From positions 1-12,440 of the forward strand of contig JAMOPR010000135.1 in the NCBI GenBank assembly GCA_027064485.1: a stretch of DNA of 12,440 nucleotides, in the 5' to 3' direction. Positions 7,080 through 12,440 of this stretch are shown here, one piece after another; the stretch's first letter is position 1; the number at the start of each line of letters is the position of its first letter. A program made the position numbers and the translations under genes. The notes under the pieces are model-generated. The model had not been told where the DNA came from, searched no databases, and was given only the letters and a program-made list of their open reading frames with translations. The stretch comes from Desulfurobacteriaceae bacterium. GTDB taxonomy: Bacteria > Aquificota > Aquificia > Desulfurobacteriales > Desulfurobacteriaceae.

Positions 7080-7108
7080 AATATAAGAAATCAAATTAGC
7101 TTTGGCAA
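7080..7108 (-). promoter_or_regulatory. Predicted promoter for tRNA-Pro/tRNA-Arg, embedded in the end of panD
   Basis: On the minus strand TTGCCA (7103-7108, 5 of 6 to consensus) and TATATT (7080-7085, 5 of 6) are separated by 17 bases. Transcription would begin near 7073, about 8 bases before the mature tRNA-Pro 5' end. The -35 element lies in the last panD codons and the -10 element lies just past the panD TGA, so the tRNAs can be made independently of panD. Predicted by eye. Confidence 0.6.
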
Positions 7109-7480
7109 GGTTCTTCCGCTGCTTTTGAATATTTCTGTGGGTTTGTTGTTTTCATCAACTAAAACTACTGTTGGTGAAAAGCCTTCTATTTCGCTTTCTT
7201 CAAGTTCGCAGTAACTCACGATAATTACCAGGTCTCCTTTCTGAACTTTTCTTGCGGCTGCTCCGTTTAGACATATTTCTCCGCTGTTGGGTTCTCCTGG
7301 AATTACGTAGGTGGAAAACCTTTCTCCATTGTTGATGTTGTAAATGTCGACTTTTTCGTATGGCAGTATGTCTGCTAATTCTAAAAGTTTGCTGTCGATT
7401 GTTATACTTCCTTCATAATTTAAATCTGCGCCTGTTACTGTTGCTCGGTGGATTTTCGATTTGAACATAATTCTTTTCAT
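7091..7480 (-). CDS. panD: Aspartate 1-decarboxylase precursor
   Basis: PanD decarboxylates L-aspartate to beta-alanine for pantothenate and coenzyme A. The proenzyme cleaves itself between G24 and S25 (NYEGSITID) to create the pyruvoyl group on Ser25; both residues are present. The other known active-site residues are also seen: K9 and H11 (SKIHRATVT), Y22, R54, T57-Y58 and N72 (CLNGAAA). The 129 residues match family length, with a C-terminal tail after [10 protein letters not shown] that is less conserved in general. The ATG (7478-7480) has AGGAG (7489-7493 on the minus strand) 8 bases upstream. It has its own promoter, and the tRNA genes follow downstream on the same strand. It diverges from the MEMO-family gene across a 142-base gap. 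Confidence 0.97.
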   Translation of the reverse strand: MKRIMFKSKIHRATVTGADLNYEGSITIDSKLLELADILPYEKVDIYNINNGERFSTYVIPGEPNSGEICLNGAAARKVQKGDLVIIVSYCELEESEIEGFSPTVVLVDENNKPTEIFKSSGRTLPKLI

Positions 7481-7512
7481 TCCACCTTCTCCTATTGGTC
7501 TGTTCGCAGCTA

Positions 7513-7541
7513 AATATATTTCAGTGTGCGATTCGTGTAAA
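7513..7541 (-). promoter_or_regulatory. Predicted sigma70-type promoter for panD
   Basis: On the minus strand TTTACA (7536-7541, 5 of 6) and TATATT (7513-7518, 5 of 6) are spaced by 17 bases. Transcription would start near 7506 and give a leader of about 26 bases before the panD ATG. For the opposite direction (MEMO-family gene) the only candidate in this gap is a poor one, TTGATG (7561) and TAAATT (7586) spaced 19 bases apart. Confidence 0.6.
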
Positions 7542-7622
7542 CTGTGGATGGTTTATTCCGTTGATGCTAAGGAAGGAAAATAGCCTAAATTAAGAAAGTG
7601 AAGTCATTAAAAGGGGGAAAGT

Positions 7623-8426
7623 ATGGTTAGATATCCGGCAGTTGCAGGTCAATTTTATCCTGCAGGTAGGGAAGAACTCGAGCAATATATGCTGAGTTTT
7701 TGCAGAAAAGATTTTCCTAAAGTGAAGGCTAAGGCTGTGGTGGTTCCTCACGCTGGTTATATGTATTCTGGTAAGGTCGCTGGGGAGACTTACAGTAGAG
7801 TGGAAATATCGCCTGTTACTGTTGTTATGGGACCAAATCATACGGGACTTGGGGCAAGAGTTTCAGTTTATCCGGAAGGTGTTTGGGTAACTCCTTTTGG
7901 AGAGGTTCCTGTAAATAGTGATGTTACTGAAAAACTTGTGAGTTATTACCCGTTTACGGCTGATACTTCGGCGCATCTTTATGAACATTCCTTGGAAGTG
8001 CAGCTACCGTTTTTACAGTTCTGTTCAGGTTTTAGAGAAGATTTATCTATTGTGCCTATAGTGTTTCAACATATTTCTTACGTAGATTGTGAAAGAGCAG
8101 GAGAAGTTTTGGCTAACGCTTTGAAGGATACAGATAGCTTGATAGTGATTAGCACAGATTTTTCCCATTATGTGTCGCAGGATGAAGCTAATAGGCTTGA
8201 TTCTTTTGCCATTGATGCAATATTAAACCTTGACTCGGAGGAGCTTTATAGGAGAGTTGTTTCCTATAACATATCTATGTGCGGGTTTATTCCTGCAACT
8301 GTGGGAATTGTGGCTGCTAAACTCTTGGGGGCTACAGGAGCAGAGTTGGTTATGTATAGAACGTCGGGGGATGTGACGGGGGATTATTCCTACGTTGTAG
8401 GATATGCAGGAATAATCATATATTAA
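7623..8426 (+). CDS. amrB: MEMO1 / AmmeMemoRadiSam system protein B family protein
   Basis: This 267-residue member of the MEMO family is related to class III extradiol dioxygenase/LigB folds. Its bacterial function is not settled; the name comes from frequent clustering with AMMECR1-domain and radical-SAM genes, neither of which is beside it here. Family signatures run in order: RYPAVAGQFYP (3-13), VVPHAGYMYSG (40-50), VMGPNHTG (68-75), LYEHSLEVQLPFL (119-131), VISTDFSHY (175-183) and MCGFIPAT (219-226). H43, H73 and C220, with D179 and H182, correspond to the pocket residues that bind metal in human MEMO1. GGGGG at 7613-7617 is the ribosome site for the ATG. It appears monocistronic, although the ArsR gene follows after 50 bases. 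Confidence 0.9.
   Translation: MVRYPAVAGQFYPAGREELEQYMLSFCRKDFPKVKAKAVVVPHAGYMYSGKVAGETYSRVEISPVTVVMGPNHTGLGARVSVYPEGVWVTPFGEVPVNSDVTEKLVSYYPFTADTSAHLYEHSLEVQLPFLQFCSGFREDLSIVPIVFQHISYVDCERAGEVLANALKDTDSLIVISTDFSHYVSQDEANRLDSFAIDAILNLDSEELYRRVVSYNISMCGFIPATVGIVAAKLLGATGAELVMYRTSGDVTGDYSYVVGYAGIIIY
8382..8417 (+). repeat. 10-base inverted repeat at the 3' end of the MEMO-family gene
   Basis: GATTATTCCT (8382-8391) is the exact reverse complement of AGGAATAATC (8408-8417), with a 16-base loop. A smaller CCTAC/GTAGG stem (8389-8401) overlaps the left arm and could form instead. There is no T tract after it, so it does not look like a terminator. It encodes the conserved C-terminal strand of the upstream protein and sits about 60 bases before the predicted arsR transcription start. 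Confidence 0.4.
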
Positions 8427-8449
8427 GTATGGTAGAATTTCTCTGCAAA

Positions 8450-8455
8450 TATAAT
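8450..8455 (+). promoter_or_regulatory. Predicted -10 element for the ArsR-trxA-trxB operon
   Basis: A perfect TATAAT lies in the 50-base gap before the ArsR gene. The -35 region is poor: at 16-18 bases spacing there is only TATGGT or similar (near 8428-8433). A weak -35 fits a promoter under regulator control, but this is a guess. Start of transcription would be near 8462, just before GGGAGG (8464-8469), giving an unusually short leader. Confidence 0.4.
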
Positions 8456-8476
8456 TAAAGTAAGGGAGGACTAACT

Positions 8477-8752
8477 TTGAGTGATTGCGAGAGAATAGCA
8501 GAAATTTTGAAAGCTATGGGTCATCCTACAAGGGTAAAAATTTTGAAGTATTTATCTGACGGTGAGAAGTGTGTGAAAGAGGTATGGCAGGAACTGGGAA
8601 TACCTCAGCCTACAGTTTCTCAGCATATGAATATGTTAAAAAATGCAGGAATTATTTCTTACAGGAAGGATGGAGTTAAAACGTGTTATAAAGTGGAAGA
8701 CCCGAGAGTTATAGAAATCATTAAACTTCTTTCAGAAGAGGAGGTGAAATAA
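8477..8752 (+). CDS. ArsR-family winged-helix transcriptional regulator
   Basis: A 91-residue ArsR/SmtB-type repressor: helix ERIAEILKAMGHPTRVKILKYL (5-26), recognition helix region PQPTVSQHMNMLKNAGII (43-60) and a beta-hairpin wing (61-73). It has three cysteines: C4, C32 and C70. C32 matches the first cysteine of the ELCVC metal motif of arsenic-type ArsR (here GEKCVKEV), but the second cysteine is absent, so the classical arsenite site is incomplete. C70 is in the wing. The start is TTG at 8477 with GGGAGG 7 bases upstream. TrxA begins one base after its stop, so the regulator very likely controls its own thioredoxin operon. The inducer (oxidant, sulfur species or metal) cannot be read from the sequence. 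Confidence 0.92.
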   Translation: MSDCERIAEILKAMGHPTRVKILKYLSDGEKCVKEVWQELGIPQPTVSQHMNMLKNAGIISYRKDGVKTCYKVEDPRVIEIIKLLSEEEVK

Positions 8753-8753
8753 T

Positions 8754-9080
8754 ATGGCACAAGAAATTAGAACTGTTGAAGAGTTTGAAAGGGAAGTTTT
8801 GGCTTCTGACATTCCCGTTTTGGTGGATTTTTGGGCACCGTGGTGTGGACCTTGTAGAATGCTTGCTCCTACAATCGATAAGTTGGCAGAGGAATATGCA
8901 GGGAAAGTTAAAGTTGTTAAGGTGAATACAGATGAATTACCTATGGTGGCGATGCAGTATGGAATAAGGGGAATTCCAACGGTTATGCTTTTTGTAAACG
9001 GTGATGTGGCAGATGTGAAGGTTGGACTTCAGCCTGAAGCTGTATTTAGAGAGATGATAGAGAGGGTAGTTGGGGAGTAG
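8754..9080 (+). CDS. trxA: Thioredoxin
   Basis: A 108-residue cytoplasmic thioredoxin with the canonical active site WCGPC (W30, C31, C34), the preceding VDFWAP, the cis-proline segment GIRGIPTV (P75) and the C-terminal VGLQP region. It reduces protein disulfides and is recycled by the thioredoxin reductase encoded two bases downstream. The ATG is preceded by a strong GAGGAGGTG (8737-8745). It has no signal peptide, so it is cytoplasmic. The only unusual point is its placement directly behind an ArsR-type regulator. Confidence 0.97.
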   Translation: MAQEIRTVEEFEREVLASDIPVLVDFWAPWCGPCRMLAPTIDKLAEEYAGKVKVVKVNTDELPMVAMQYGIRGIPTVMLFVNGDVADVKVGLQPEAVFREMIERVVGE

Positions 9081-9082
9081 AG

Positions 9083-10009
9083 ATGGAAATATGGGATACT
9101 GTTATAGTCGGTGCCGGTCCTGCGGGGCTGGCAGCGGGTATTTACGCTGGAAGGTCTAAGCTTTCCACTTTGATTTTAGACCAGATGATGCCTGGCGGTC
9201 AGTTGCTTATAACTGAATTGATAGAAAATTATCCTGGGTTTTCTGAAGGAATTACTGGATTTGAACTTTCTGAAAAGTTGCGCGTTCACGCTGAAAAGTT
9301 TGGAGCTAAATTTGAGAATTCCCAACCTGTTGTAGATGTTGCTTTAGATGGAGACATTTTTGTTGTTAAGACTGATTCGAAAGAGATAAGAGGAAAAACG
9401 GTCATTTGGGCGGCAGGTTCTGTAGCCAGAAAGTTGAACGTTCCTGGGGAAGCTGAGTTCGTAGGAAGAGGAGTTTCCTACTGTGCTGTTTGTGATGGTG
9501 CATTTTTTAAGGATAAAGTTGTTGCTGTCGTTGGTGGAGGAGATTCAGCCTTAGAAGAGGCGTTGTATTTAACGAAGTTTGCCAAAAAGGTTTATTTGAT
9601 ACATAGAAGGGATGCCTTTAGGGCTGTGAAGATTATTCAGGAAAGAGTAAAGAACTGTGAGAAAATAGAACCTTTGCTCAACAGAGTTGTTGAATCAATA
9701 AACGGAACTCAGTTTGTGGAATCATTAACTTTGAAGAATGTGAAAACTGGAGAGTTGGAAGATTTACCGGTTGACGGAGTTTTTATTTTTATAGGTAATG
9801 AACCTAATTCGGCTCCCGTAAGGTTCCTTGTAGATACGGATGAAAGGGGATTTATAATTACTGACGAAAATATGGCTACTAAAACTAAGGGTTTGTTTGC
9901 TGCTGGAGATGTTAGAAAGAAACCTTTGAAACAAGTTGTAACTGCCGTTTCTGACGGAGCGATAGCTGCTATGTCTGCTACTAAATACCTTGAGGAAAGG
10001 GAAGGTTAA
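9083..10009 (+). CDS. trxB: Thioredoxin-disulfide reductase
   Basis: A 308-residue flavoprotein that passes electrons from NAD(P)H through FAD and a redox disulfide to thioredoxin. Motifs in order: FAD-binding GAGPAG (10-15), GGQL (38-41) and ENYPGF (48-53), the redox-active CAVC (C134, C137) followed by DGAFF, nucleotide-binding GGGDSALEEA (151-160), HRRDAFRA (174-181) and the second FAD motif GLFAAGDVRKK (270-280). The HRRxxxR arginines are those associated with NADPH preference, so NADPH is likely. GGGGAG (9072-9077) supports the ATG. Length is standard for the low-molecular-weight reductase. Family relatives using ferredoxin or F420 lack this arginine set. Confidence 0.96.
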   Translation: MEIWDTVIVGAGPAGLAAGIYAGRSKLSTLILDQMMPGGQLLITELIENYPGFSEGITGFELSEKLRVHAEKFGAKFENSQPVVDVALDGDIFVVKTDSKEIRGKTVIWAAGSVARKLNVPGEAEFVGRGVSYCAVCDGAFFKDKVVAVVGGGDSALEEALYLTKFAKKVYLIHRRDAFRAVKIIQERVKNCEKIEPLLNRVVESINGTQFVESLTLKNVKTGELEDLPVDGVFIFIGNEPNSAPVRFLVDTDERGFIITDENMATKTKGLFAAGDVRKKPLKQVVTAVSDGAIAAMSATKYLEEREG

Positions 10010-10010
10010 T

Positions 10011-10586
10011 ATGAGGAAACTTTTAGCTTTAGCTGTTTTGTGCTCTTTTCTTTCTTTCACTGGTTGCGGAAAGAAGACAGAGACAGTATCTCAAAAGGTG
10101 TCAGAAAAACAAAAAGAGAATGGTTATAAGGCTTATGATTTTACCTTTACTGATATTAACGGCGGAAAGCACAAACTTTCAGATTTTCGCGGAAAAGTTG
10201 TAATTGTTCAATTTTTTGGGACTTATTGCCCGCCGTGTAAAGCAGAAATTCCGGTGCTGGAAAGCATATATAAGAAGTATAATGGAAAAGTTGTTGTTAT
10301 AGGTTTGGCTGTTGATGATGTGGGTGATACGCCGGAGAATCAGAAAAAATTTGTGGAAAAGGCACTCAAGCCGTTTGTGGCAGATATGGGTATAACTTAC
10401 TTGGTTGCTCCTGCCCCAGAAGATGCTTGGGAAGCCTACGCTTATAAAGTGGTAGGGCTGGATTCGATTCCGCAAACCTATATAATAGATAAACAGGGAT
10501 ACTTGAGGTATTACGAGACTGGATTTATGCCATCTTATGCTTCCCTTTTTGATGAAGCTGTAAGAAAACTCTTGCAGGAAAGATGA
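10011..10586 (+). CDS. TlpA/ResA-like thiol-disulfide oxidoreductase, lipoprotein
   Basis: A 191-residue exported thioredoxin-fold protein. The N-terminus has two basic residues, a hydrophobic stretch and a lipobox ending SFTGC, so C19 is the probable lipidated residue; the Phe at the -3 position is slightly atypical. A charged linker (20-40) leads to the redoxin domain: FTFTDINGGKHKLSDFRGKVVIVQFFGTYCPPC, with active-site C73 and C76, and the cis-proline in GLDSIPQTYIID (P154). TlpA/ResA-type proteins reduce apocytochrome or other extracytoplasmic disulfides; the partner is unknown here. I use the ATG at 10011 (GGAAGG 10000-10005 upstream); a TTG at 9990 in the same frame would spoil the signal peptide. 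It follows trxB by one base and overlaps engB by 4 bases. Confidence 0.88.
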   Translation: MRKLLALAVLCSFLSFTGCGKKTETVSQKVSEKQKENGYKAYDFTFTDINGGKHKLSDFRGKVVIVQFFGTYCPPCKAEIPVLESIYKKYNGKVVVIGLAVDDVGDTPENQKKFVEKALKPFVADMGITYLVAPAPEDAWEAYAYKVVGLDSIPQTYIIDKQGYLRYYETGFMPSYASLFDEAVRKLLQER

Positions 10587-11167
10587 AAATAAAGAACGTA
10601 AAACTCTACAGGACGGTTTACGTTCCGGAGGATTTACCGCAAACGCCCTACAGGGAAGTGGCATTTGTCGGACGTTCCAACGTGGGAAAATCCTCCCTCC
10701 TCAACACCTTAGCCAATAACTTCAAATTAGCAAAGGTCAGCTCCGAACCGGGCAAAACCCGCTCGATAAACTTTTTTTTGGTTGACGGTAAGTTCTTTTT
10801 AGTTGACCTGCCCGGTTACGGCTTTGCAAAAGTTCCTTTTTCCGAACAGAAACGTTGGAGAACTCTTATAGAAAGTTACTTGAAGGATAGAGACACGCTG
10901 CGTCGCGTTTTTCTGCTCGTAGATTCAAGGGTGGGTCCTACAGAAAAAGACATTCAAATGAAGGAATGGCTTGACTTTTACGGGATTCCCTACACAGTTG
11001 TTGCAACGAAGGTGGATAAACTCAAAAAGTCTGAAAAAGCCAAGCTGAAGTCCAAGATAGAAAAAGGCTTTGGAACTTCAAACCTCACAATCATACCGTT
11101 TTCCGCAAAAACGAGGGAAGGCAGGCAGGAAGTTTTAAAGGAAATCCGTAGAGCCTTAGAGAGCTGA
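10583..11167 (+). CDS. engB: EngB/YsxC (YihA) ribosome-biogenesis GTPase
   Basis: An essential-type GTPase needed for 50S subunit assembly and often linked to division. All G motifs are visible in the 194 residues: G1 GRSNVGKS (30-37), G2 GKTRS (57-61), G3 DLPGYG (75-80), G4 TKVD (142-145) and G5 FSAK (173-176). The PGYGFAKV and ESYL features are family-typical. The ATG overlaps the upstream TGA as ATGA and has AGGAAAG just before it. Codon use differs from its left neighbours: more C-ending codons and more CGT/CGC arginine. Its placement after a thiol-redox gene set is probably just operon packing. Confidence 0.96.
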   Translation: MKIKNVKLYRTVYVPEDLPQTPYREVAFVGRSNVGKSSLLNTLANNFKLAKVSSEPGKTRSINFFLVDGKFFLVDLPGYGFAKVPFSEQKRWRTLIESYLKDRDTLRRVFLLVDSRVGPTEKDIQMKEWLDFYGIPYTVVATKVDKLKKSEKAKLKSKIEKGFGTSNLTIIPFSAKTREGRQEVLKEIRRALES

Positions 11168-11168
11168 A

Positions 11169-12440
11169 ATGATAGAGGAAATTCGCCTCGAAAAGTTCGC
11201 TTCAATAACTGCCGAGTTGGAATTTTCTCCTAAATTCAACGTAATAATAGGGGAAACGGGTGCAGGAAAATCCCTGCTTCTCAGCGCCATTTCTTTTTTA
11301 AAGGGCGATAAGTTGCCTTTTCCCGTTGAAGAGTGCTTTGTAGAAGCAGTTTTCTCAACTCCCGAGGGAGAAGTGTTTGCCCGTAGGGAGATAAAGTCGG
11401 GGCGTTCGAGGTATTTCTTAAACGGTATGAGGGTTCCTCAAAAGTTGCTGTCGGAAAAAATTTCTCCCTTGATAGTTTTTCAGTCTCAAAGGCAGTCGAT
11501 AGAGCTTTTAAAGCCTTCCGTCCATCTTGAAATTCTTGATAGACTTGCAGAGAACGATGAGTTACTTTCCGAGTTCAGGATAAAGTTTGAGGAATATAGG
11601 AAGGAAAGGGAAAAGCTTGAAAAACTTAAAGAAGAGGCTCGAGATAGGGACAGGCAGATAGATATTCTCAAATTTCAAATTGAAGAGATAAGAGAAGCCA
11701 ACTTGAGGGAAGGAGAGGAGGAAGAGCTACTTGAGCTTAGAAATCTTTTAAGGCAGTCTGAAAAGATTAAGGAAGCTAAAGAGCTTGTGAAGCTTTTTAT
11801 TTATGAAGGGGAGGGAGCAGCTCTTGAAAGAATTGCCGAGGTTGCTGATAAGTTGGAAAGCATTGAAGGAAGCGAGGAACTCGTAGAGCGTTTGCGGAAT
11901 GTTTACTATGAATTGGAAGACATTTGTTCTGATGTTGAGAAAAAGTTTTACGTTCCAGAAGAAGATGTGTCTTTGGACGAAATAGAGGATAGACTTTACG
12001 AGATAGAAAAATTAAAGAGGAAATACGGCTCTACTGTTTCCGAGATTAATACTTTTTTGAGAGAAGCAGAGGAAAAATTGCAAGTGCTTGAAAATCTTGA
12101 TTTCGAAATAGAAGAGGAAACCAAAAGACTGGAAACGCTGAAAGCGGAGCTGCAGAAATTGACTTCTGAAATATCAAAAAGGAGGAAAAGAGCCGCCAAA
12201 GAATTTGAAAATTACGTTATTTCAGCATTGAAAGAATTAGGTATGCCTGGAGTAAGGTTCAAGGTGAACTTTGAAGAAAAGGAACTTTCTGCCACTGGCA
12301 CTGATGAAGTTCAATTTTTATTTTCGGGTAATCCTTCTTTGCCCCTTTCTCCGCTTTCTGCTTCTATTTCTGGAGGAGAGCTTTCCCGTTTCCTTTTAGC
12401 AGTTCTTTCTAAAGTTTCCGTTCCGGGCATTACGATGGTT
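11169..12440 (+). CDS. recN: RecN-like DNA repair ATPase (SMC-type), cut by right edge
   Basis: RecN is an SMC-like ATPase acting in double-strand break repair. 424 codons are open to the window edge with no stop. The N-terminus MIEEIRLEKFASITAELEFS leads to Walker A GETGAGKS (28-35). FLNGMRVPQKLL (83-94) corresponds to the RecN NGxxV segment. A long Glu/Lys-rich coiled coil occupies about 125-365. The ABC signature SGGELSR is at 401-407, and Walker B would be just past the edge. The usual RecN DIHGQHE segment is represented by LIVFQSQRQS (101-110), and the coiled coil is shorter than in well-known RecN proteins, which are near 550 residues. The ATG is one base after the engB TGA, with GAGAG just upstream. 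A related SMC-type ATPase is possible, but RecN fits best. Confidence 0.85.
   Translation, partial: MIEEIRLEKFASITAELEFSPKFNVIIGETGAGKSLLLSAISFLKGDKLPFPVEECFVEAVFSTPEGEVFARREIKSGRSRYFLNGMRVPQKLLSEKISPLIVFQSQRQSIELLKPSVHLEILDRLAENDELLSEFRIKFEEYRKEREKLEKLKEEARDRDRQIDILKFQIEEIREANLREGEEEELLELRNLLRQSEKIKEAKELVKLFIYEGEGAALERIAEVADKLESIEGSEELVERLRNVYYELEDICSDVEKKFYVPEEDVSLDEIEDRLYEIEKLKRKYGSTVSEINTFLREAEEKLQVLENLDFEIEEETKRLETLKAELQKLTSEISKRRKRAAKEFENYVISALKELGMPGVRFKVNFEEKELSATGTDEVQFLFSGNPSLPLSPLSASISGGELSRFLLAVLSKVSVPGITMV

Noticed and set aside
6987..7214. Plus-strand open frame starting GAARFERATSCSQ
   Set aside because: This is the known spurious translation of an antisense tRNA (here tRNA-Pro) running into antisense panD.
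10179..10664. Minus-strand open frame of 161 codons
   Set aside because: It lies opposite the well-supported lipoprotein and engB genes and has no family features.

Overview
The window reads as a gene-dense chromosomal segment of an anaerobic, probably thermophilic, chemolithoautotrophic bacterium. I infer a member of the Aquificota such as the Desulfurobacterium/Thermovibrio group. The basis is indirect: a four-subunit pyruvate:ferredoxin oxidoreductase, a biotin synthase with a cysteine pattern unlike the aerobic type, an MglA/MglB pair, AT-rich DNA, and Lys/Glu-rich proteins with Arg mostly as AGA/AGG. No ribosomal RNA or marker gene is present to prove the taxonomy.

Layout: (1) 1-825, minus strand: the N-terminal 275 codons of the GTPase hflX, running off the left edge. 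(2) 905-6900, plus strand: a tightly packed run, ebfC-recR-porG-porD-porA-porB-mglB-mglA-bioB, whose genes abut or overlap by 1-4 bases, apart from gaps of 2 bases before porA and 11 before porB. A good sigma70-type promoter lies in front of ebfC, in the 79-base divergent gap shared with hflX. (3) 6903-7480, minus strand: panD, then tRNA-Pro(TGG) and tRNA-Arg(TCT). There is one promoter before panD and a second inside the 3' end of panD for the tRNAs. The tRNA pair converges on bioB with two bases between them and no visible terminator. (4) 7623-8426, plus strand: a MEMO1/AmmeMemoRadiSam-B family protein. (5) 8477-12440, plus strand: ArsR-type regulator-trxA-trxB-TlpA-like lipoprotein-engB-recN, again closely spaced or overlapping. 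recN is cut by the right edge.

How the genes work together: por makes or uses pyruvate with ferredoxin, which in an autotroph would be reductive carboxylation of acetyl-CoA. MglB/MglA is a small-GTPase polarity switch. bioB and panD make biotin and the beta-alanine of coenzyme A. ebfC/recR and recN belong to nucleoid binding and recombinational repair. ArsR-trxA-trxB-tlpA looks like a self-contained thiol-redox operon with a cytoplasmic pair and an exported lipoprotein partner.

Most of the window is ordinary housekeeping content. The items most worth a second look are a terminator-like hairpin inside the mglB reading frame with a possible competing upstream arm, the altered auxiliary-cluster ligands of BioB, and the cysteine-bearing ArsR protein heading the thioredoxin operon.
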